This document shows positions 5,388 through 9,136 of a stretch of 9,136 nucleotides of DNA, in pieces. Made by a program: the position numbers and the translations under genes. Below the pieces are notes generated by a model. The model was not told the DNA's origin. It searched no databases and was given only the letters and a program-made list of their open reading frames with translations. Each line of letters opens with the position of its first letter. Position 1 is the stretch's first letter. The stretch covers positions 1 through 9,136 of the forward strand of contig JAEXCA010000266.1 of the NCBI GenBank assembly GCA_023393755.1, written 5' to 3'. The stretch is from Actinomycetes bacterium. Its GTDB lineage: Bacteria; Actinomycetota; Actinomycetes; Propionibacteriales; Propionibacteriaceae.

Positions 5388-6788
5388 TCACGCCGTTGCC
5401 CACTCGTAGATCCGGGCCCTGGCATCAGGGTCTGCCACGTCGCTCCCTGCCAGAACCTCATCGACTGCGACCATCAGCAGGTAGGCTCCACATTCGGCTT
5501 TGATGGCCTCCAGCGCGGGTCTGACCACCCTCTCGAAGTCCGGTGAGTACGTCCAGTCCTCGCCCCGCTCGGAGGCTGATGGGAGGAGCGCCGACAGAGA
5601 GTGGATGAGCAGCCACTTCGCTTGATCAGACGCCGGACGGGTGCAATCGACCTCGAACTGGCGGTCCAGTCCCCACGATGTCCCGGTACGAGATGGCTCG
5701 CCCCAGCTGACGTGCCTGAGCAGTTCAAGCACCCTGGCGCAGAGCGACTCCATGTCGGTCGGCTCGTCCGCGGTTAGTGTGGCCACCATCACGACGACAG
5801 GTTCCCCTAGAGATGTTCTGGCTTGCTCCTGGGCGAGCGGGACGTATAGGGCGCATTGGTTTACCGCTGGCGAGGCAACCCGCAAGGCGGCGAACTCGTA
5901 AATGCCATGCGTCCCTAGGTCGGGGACTTCCTCGACTGTCGCGTCCGGATCAAAGCTCAAGTTACGCTCGTCGAAAGCCCCATACGGTTCGAACGTTACC
6001 GAGTACTTCTCGGCCCTATTGTCGTAGAGGCAGTAAGGGGCATATCCCTTTCCGTCAGACTGTGTCAACGTCGCCGGGCCGAACACGGCTGCCAGCGACG
6101 TCGGGTCGGGACAAAGCTCGGGCGCTGCCCACCCAAGGTCGAGCCCTGCGCCCGGGTAGACCAGACCACCAGGGCCACTGCTCGCAGTCGACCCTTCACC
6201 GGACTGCACCCCCGCAGCAAGCACGTGCCGGATCACATTGACCACAGCCTTGCAGTTGCTGGGCCGATCACCATCACCTTGAGCCCACGACAAGATGGTG
6301 TTGCCGTCGGGCGTGGGCAGAAAGACCAAGCAGACCTCATGGGCTTCACCGGACGGCAGGGTCGGCCCTCCGACGAGGGTACCCTGAGGCAAGCTAGGCT
6401 CAGCGGCAACCTGAACCTCTGCACCGTCGAGTCTGTCCCACCTGTCAACTGCTTCAGTAGGCGACGTTCCCGTACGTGCTTCCATGACTATCCAACGCCC
6501 GTCCTCTGTGCCGTACTGACAGCGCGTGGCGTCCTCGATCCAACCAGTCCCAAAATGGTTCGCCTTGACCGCCCACCCCAGCGCCAAGCCGACGGCGTCC
6601 GCGCTCGGGCAGAGTTGACCAACCTCCAGGGCGAACCCGGTGGCTTCCGTAGCATCAGGGGTCTCTGCCATGGTGGTCTTGCCGTTTGAGGTCGACGGGG
6701 TCGGGATCTGCGCTCCACCGGCCGAACAGCCCGCCACCAGGCACACAGCCAAGCTCGCGGATAGCAGGTACTGCCAGGGGCCGTGCAT
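5388..6788 (-). CDS. Secreted lipoprotein with two Cys-patterned modules
   Basis: This 466-residue protein starts at ATG 6788, behind a GGGAGGGAG ribosome binding site. It has a type II signal peptide: hydrophobic LLSASLAVCLVAG, then the lipobox cysteine C21. After processing it would be lipid-anchored to the outer face of the membrane. A Ser/Thr/Pro linker (22-50) leads to module 1 (about 51-192) with C60, C90, C153 and C179, and module 2 (about 215-360) with C226, C253, C312 and C350. Both open with a LCPxxxxL-like block and have four cysteines in comparable order, suggesting two disulfides each and an internal duplication. They resemble DUF3558-type domains of actinobacterial lipoproteins. 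A third, helical part (375-466) has C382 and C433. No catalytic motif is seen; a binding role is likely. It lies alone, about 440 bp from the next gene, outside the probable element boundary. Confidence 0.85.
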   Translation of the reverse strand: MHGPWQYLLSASLAVCLVAGCSAGGAQIPTPSTSNGKTTMAETPDATEATGFALEVGQLCPSADAVGLALGWAVKANHFGTGWIEDATRCQYGTEDGRWIVMEARTGTSPTEAVDRWDRLDGAEVQVAAEPSLPQGTLVGGPTLPSGEAHEVCLVFLPTPDGNTILSWAQGDGDRPSNCKAVVNVIRHVLAAGVQSGEGSTASSGPGGLVYPGAGLDLGWAAPELCPDPTSLAAVFGPATLTQSDGKGYAPYCLYDNRAEKYSVTFEPYGAFDERNLSFDPDATVEEVPDLGTHGIYEFAALRVASPAVNQCALYVPLAQEQARTSLGEPVVVMVATLTADEPTDMESLCARVLELLRHVSWGEPSRTGTSWGLDRQFEVDCTRPASDQAKWLLIHSLSALLPSASERGEDWTYSPDFERVVRPALEAIKAECGAYLLMVAVDEVLAGSDVADPDARARIYEWATA

Positions 6789-6963
6789 TTCCGTTCTCCC
6801 TCCCAGCGCACGCTCTGGTCACTGCGCACTGTAGGCCACGGCGCGAAGGGCTGGGCATGACCAGTGGACACTTCTACATCAACCTCGTACGAGTCCGTAC
6901 ACCGAGCGGTTGCGGGCTCATCGCAATCGACGTGCAGCTGACGTCGGGAATACCCAGTGCTGC
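6789..6963. other. Upstream region of the lipoprotein gene
   Basis: No gene is supported. The minus-strand promoter of the lipoprotein gene should lie here, but I see no convincing -35/-10 pair. Together with the remnant to its right it separates the lipoprotein gene from the PIN toxin gene. Confidence 0.3.
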
Positions 6964-7222
6964 CTATCGCCGGCGGGGCTCGTCCACAGGGTCGCGCAGG
7001 AGCATGTGGACCGTAGGTCCACCCAGTCCCGGTGCGTACCCAGACGTCCGGGACCAGCATGTCCTGGGTGTAGATCTGCGCCAGTTTCGGGGTGAAGGGT
7101 CTCTGGGTCGCGAGGTGGCCGAAATCGGTCCGTCGGAAGCCGCCGACTTCACCTTTGTCGGGGTGCTTGCACTGGACAGGTTGATGAGGGTTGAAGAGCG
7201 GGTAGATGGCTGTCGAGACCGG
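6964..7222 (-). pseudogene. Coding-like remnant of an unknown gene
   Basis: Read on the minus strand from about 7222 to 7010, one frame has a protein-like composition and GC-ending codons: VSTAIYPLFNPHQPVQC, then GFRRTDFGHLATQRPFTPKL, then AQIYTQDMLVPDVWVRTGTG. It has no ATG, GTG or TTG before the M at 7060 and becomes Arg/Pro/Cys-rich noise after about 6995. A second frame takes over with VHMLLRDPVDEPRRR and a TAG at 6964. The simplest reading is a gene that lost its start and took at least one frameshift. I do not recognise the family. It begins just past the PIN toxin stop, so it may once have been a third gene of that operon. An ordinary intergenic region with a chance open frame cannot be excluded. 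Confidence 0.35.
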
Positions 7223-7232
7223 AGTGGCAGGG

Positions 7233-7835
7233 TCAGGAAAGACCGTCGTCGGGATCGTTGCCGGTGGCGGCCGGCGGGGTCTCGGCGAGCTCTCGAATCC
7301 GGTCGGCGAGGTTGCTGCCGACGATCGTCTCCAGGGTGGCCAGCACGTCCGCTGCGGGCTTGAGTGAGTAGCGCACGGTCTTGGCGTGGGCCTGGCGGAT
7401 CTTGTCGGGGAACTGGTCGGTCAGCCGCGAGAGCAGTTGCGCGGCGGTGAGCAGTTCCACACCATGCTCGGCCATCCATACTCCCGGGAAGTGGCGGGTG
7501 TTCTCGCTAAGAAGGATGTCGGCCCCGGCTGCCATCGCCGCGGCAAGGACGTGCCGATCCTTGGCATCCATCGCTACCTCGGCGACTGCCGCCAGATCGG
7601 TGTCGGTGACCTCGACGAGGGCGTACTCCAGGTAGTCGTTCATCAACTGCTCGAGACGATCGGTGTCGCCTTGGGTCAGCCCAAGCCGGTCCCGCAGGTT
7701 GCGGGACATCTCGTCAAGGATCGCCTGGCTCCAGCGGATCTCGATGGCTCCAGCGTCAGCGGCGTACAGAAAGTAGTCACGCAGCGTTCGGGAGAACAAG
7801 ATGTTGGCGTCAGCCAGGACGACGCAGATCGTCAA
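7233..7835 (-). CDS. PIN-domain toxin (VapC-like RNase)
   Basis: This 200-residue protein is a PIN-domain ribonuclease, the toxin of the pair formed with the upstream gene. The start is TTG 7835, which shares TTGA with the stop of the antitoxin gene (4-nt overlap), so translation is coupled. The PIN fold is complete with its acidic residues: D9 (VLADANILFS), E42 (AILDEMSRNL), D93 (AKDRHVLAAA) and D106 (ADILLSEN, where the motif usually reads TxN). Such proteins hold Mg2+ or Mn2+ and cut RNA, commonly tRNA or mRNA. After the PIN domain (about 1-140) comes a helical extension of 60 residues ending in an acidic, probably disordered tail. It is longer than classical VapC (about 130 aa), as in other actinobacterial PIN proteins paired with excisionase-type antitoxins. 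The specific RNA target is unknown. Confidence 0.88.
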   Translation of the reverse strand: MTICVVLADANILFSRTLRDYFLYAADAGAIEIRWSQAILDEMSRNLRDRLGLTQGDTDRLEQLMNDYLEYALVEVTDTDLAAVAEVAMDAKDRHVLAAAMAAGADILLSENTRHFPGVWMAEHGVELLTAAQLLSRLTDQFPDKIRQAHAKTVRYSLKPAADVLATLETIVGSNLADRIRELAETPPAATGNDPDDGLS

Positions 7836-8218
7836 TCGACCAACCCGATCTCGTTGGAGAACTCCGCCAACGCCCGGGCAGCATCGTCGCGTCGCGCCCG
7901 GCGGGCACGCTGAAAGGTCAGGATCGCCGCGGCGGGGATGCGGTGATGTGTGCCCACCATCACATGCTCGATCTCGCCGGAGTCGATCAGCTTCATCAGG
8001 GTTGGACGCGACAGGCCCAGCATGGTCGCGGCCTCGGTGGTCGTGAGCAACTCTCGGATCGGGATAACCACGGCACCGGTGGTGCGCTCGGCGTCAAGCA
8101 GGGTCAGCACCTTCTCCGCACTCTTGCGGGGAAGCTCCAAGCTCACACTCACGCTCTCGCCAGGCCCAGCCAGGGCAGCCCGCAGCGACTCCAGAACTTC
8201 CACGCGCAGCTCGGACAT
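7832..8218 (-). CDS. Excisionase-type HTH antitoxin
   Basis: This 128-residue protein is the probable antitoxin and autorepressor of the PIN toxin encoded directly after it. I chose ATG 8218 (MSELRVEVLESL) because GGAGG lies 4 nt upstream; an in-frame start at 8281 would add 21 residues of unlikely sequence. Residues 57-103 form the HTH_17/excisionase domain: LLTTTEAATMLGLSRPTLMK is the helix-turn-helix, and IEHVMVGTHHRIPAAAILTF the wing and last helix. The N-terminal part (1-50) includes a strand-rich segment (SVSVSLELPRKSAEKVLTLL) that may mediate dimerisation. The basic-then-acidic C-terminus (FQRARRARRDDAARALAEF) is the likely toxin-binding part. The order antitoxin then toxin with a 4-nt overlap is typical of a type II toxin-antitoxin operon. 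The function is inferred from domain pair and order. Confidence 0.85.
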   Translation of the reverse strand: MSELRVEVLESLRAALAGPGESVSVSLELPRKSAEKVLTLLDAERTTGAVVIPIRELLTTTEAATMLGLSRPTLMKLIDSGEIEHVMVGTHHRIPAAAILTFQRARRARRDDAARALAEFSNEIGLVD

Positions 8219-8290
8219 AGCGCCTCCAAGTGAAACAAGCAGTTTCCAACTGGTGCAAGTGTAACTGATGTGGTACGCCAATGATACGTG
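8219..8290 (-). promoter_or_regulatory. Upstream region of the toxin-antitoxin operon
   Basis: This region should hold the operon promoter and the antitoxin-binding operator. It contains an inverted repeat CAGTT-TCC-AACTG (8240-8252), about 22 nt before the antitoxin ATG, and two copies of CAAGTG nearby. No clear -35/-10 pair was found. The operator assignment is inferred from position. Confidence 0.3.
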
Positions 8291-8449
8291 GGCGCGCTGG
8301 AGAGGGCCAGGAGCCTGAGCATGGCACCGGTGGAGAAGGCCGATTGACCCTAGCCGCCGAGGATCTGTGGAATCTGGCCCGTCGGCCGGGAACTACGCAT
8401 GCCGCTCCGGTCCAACTGGTTCTGGCGTCGACGTCGCGAGGTTGCCTTC

Positions 8450-8965
8450 CTAGTGGGAATCGGAATCGGCGGTGAGGGTCCGCAGTTCGGCGAGCCCCTC
8501 CGCTACGGCCGCGGCGACGGTGGCGACTCGGATGGCGGGACGATCGCCTTCCAGCGCCAGCCGGACGGAGCGGGTGCCTCGAGCGGTGGCGACTCCGAGG
8601 TGGACGGTGCCGGCGGGCTGGCCCGTCTGGGGGTCGGGATCCGGGCCCGCAACGCCGGTTGTGGCGAGCCCGAGGTCGGCGGGGCGGCCATCCACCGCGC
8701 AGGCGTGGCGAACGCCTTCGGCCATCTGCTCGGCCACCACGGGGTCGACCGGGCCGGTCGCGGCCAGCCTGGCGGCGTCGACGTGCAGCAGCGTGTGCTT
8801 GAGCTGGGTGTTGTAGGCGACGACGCCACCGCTGAACGCCAACGATGCCCCCGGCACGCTCACAAGTTCACCGGCGAGCAGACCACCGGTCAGTGACTCC
8901 GCGGTGGCGATCGTGAGCCCGTACTGGGTGAGGGTCCTGATGAGAACGGCGGTTGTGTCGAGCAT
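8450..8965 (-). CDS. cinA: CinA C-terminal-domain amidase (PncC type)
   Basis: This 171-residue protein matches the stand-alone CinA C-terminal domain, nicotinamide-nucleotide amidase, which deamidates nicotinamide mononucleotide to nicotinate mononucleotide in pyridine-nucleotide salvage in the cytoplasm. Start: ATG 8965 with AGAGGA 7 nt upstream. The family blocks are all present: TAESLTGGLLAGEL (21-34) with the catalytic-region serine S24, SGGVVAYNTQLKHTLLHVD (45-63), the TGVAGPDPD loop (103-111) with GTVHLGVA (119-126), and GDRPAIRVATV (140-150). The length is normal for a PncC-type protein and the N-terminal molybdopterin-binding domain of full CinA is absent. It stands alone: the IS630 transposase gene ends only 46 bp upstream, and 230 bp with no other gene follow it. 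pncC is an equally fair symbol. Confidence 0.88.
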   Translation of the reverse strand: MLDTTAVLIRTLTQYGLTIATAESLTGGLLAGELVSVPGASLAFSGGVVAYNTQLKHTLLHVDAARLAATGPVDPVVAEQMAEGVRHACAVDGRPADLGLATTGVAGPDPDPQTGQPAGTVHLGVATARGTRSVRLALEGDRPAIRVATVAAAVAEGLAELRTLTADSDSH

Positions 8966-9011
8966 GGTGTGGTCCTCTCGGCGCGGTTGGTGGAAGGGAG
9001 GTTCTGCGGAA

Positions 9012-9136
9012 CTAGTGTCCTGCGCCGTTGATTCGTTGTAATAGTCGTCCGAGGGATTCGAGGATCTGGTCGGCGGTCTTGGTCCAGATGAACGGTTTCG
9101 GGTTCTCGTTCCATGCTCTCACCCACTCGCGGAGGT
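9012..9136 (-). CDS. 3' end of an IS630-family transposase (partial)
   Basis: The last 40 codons of a transposase enter from the right edge and stop at TAG 9014-9012. The peptide LREWVRAWNENPKPFIWTKT continues with ADQILESL and ends RINGAGH, which is the characteristic C-terminus of IS630-family transposases carried by actinobacteria (WNENPKPFIWTKTAD followed by RINGxGH). The DDE catalytic residues lie outside the window, so whether the element is intact cannot be judged. The terminal inverted repeat of the IS should lie between this stop and the cinA-type start at 8965. Its partner is not visible. Confidence 0.88.
   Translation of the reverse strand, partial: LREWVRAWNENPKPFIWTKTADQILESLGRLLQRINGAGH

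Noticed and set aside
6686..7363. Plus-strand open frame of 225 codons between the lipoprotein and toxin genes
   Set aside because: It overlaps the 5' end of the lipoprotein gene and the 3' end of the toxin gene, and its C-terminal half is Arg-rich shadow sequence; the opposite strand gives the more protein-like reading.

Overview
The window is GC-rich, and its genes use GC-ending codons, GTG and TTG starts and clear GGAGG-type ribosome binding sites. The protein types seen (large Cys-patterned lipoprotein, actinobacterial Abi-like HEPN protein, PIN/excisionase-HTH pair) point to an actinomycete chromosome. No genus can be named from this stretch alone.

Left part (1-4802): this looks like one end of an integrated mobile element. 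A minus-strand tyrosine recombinase (3226-4560) has its 5' end facing an attachment site. That site (4803-4824) is the T-loop, T-stem and acceptor 3' strand of a proline-type tRNA without the rest of the tRNA, followed at once by a perfect intrinsic terminator (4830-4852). Three copies of CGTGCAATA lie between the integrase and the core and are candidate arm-type sites. The cargo to the left consists of an unrecognised minus-strand protein with an N-terminal Cys/His cluster, 19-residue tandem repeats and C-terminal membrane segments (2240-2971), an Abi-like HEPN protein (1087-1767), a stub of an ABC-F ATPase (984-1094) and a small XRE-type helix-turn-helix protein (521-751). No second copy of the tRNA segment is visible, so the other end of the element would lie outside the window.

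Middle part (4825-5387): after the terminator comes a gene-free stretch full of direct and inverted repeats (4870-5084), then a frameshifted excisionase-type helix-turn-helix gene (5088-5313). This looks like debris from an earlier element at the same tRNA hot spot, or the other arm of an attachment region.

Right part (5388-9136): a lipoprotein with two Cys-patterned modules (5388-6788), a degenerate gene remnant (about 6964-7222), a translationally coupled antitoxin/PIN-toxin pair (7233-8218), a stand-alone CinA C-terminal-domain amidase (8450-8965), and the 3' end of an IS630-type transposase running off the window (9012-9136). Every confident gene except the small HTH gene at 521-751 is on the minus strand.

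The window therefore combines a tRNA-targeted element carrying possible defence cargo with a chromosomal flank that has itself been worked over by small mobile and toxin-antitoxin modules. The unrecognised membrane/repeat protein, the attachment-site architecture and the two gene remnants (ABC-F, excisionase) are the most informative points.
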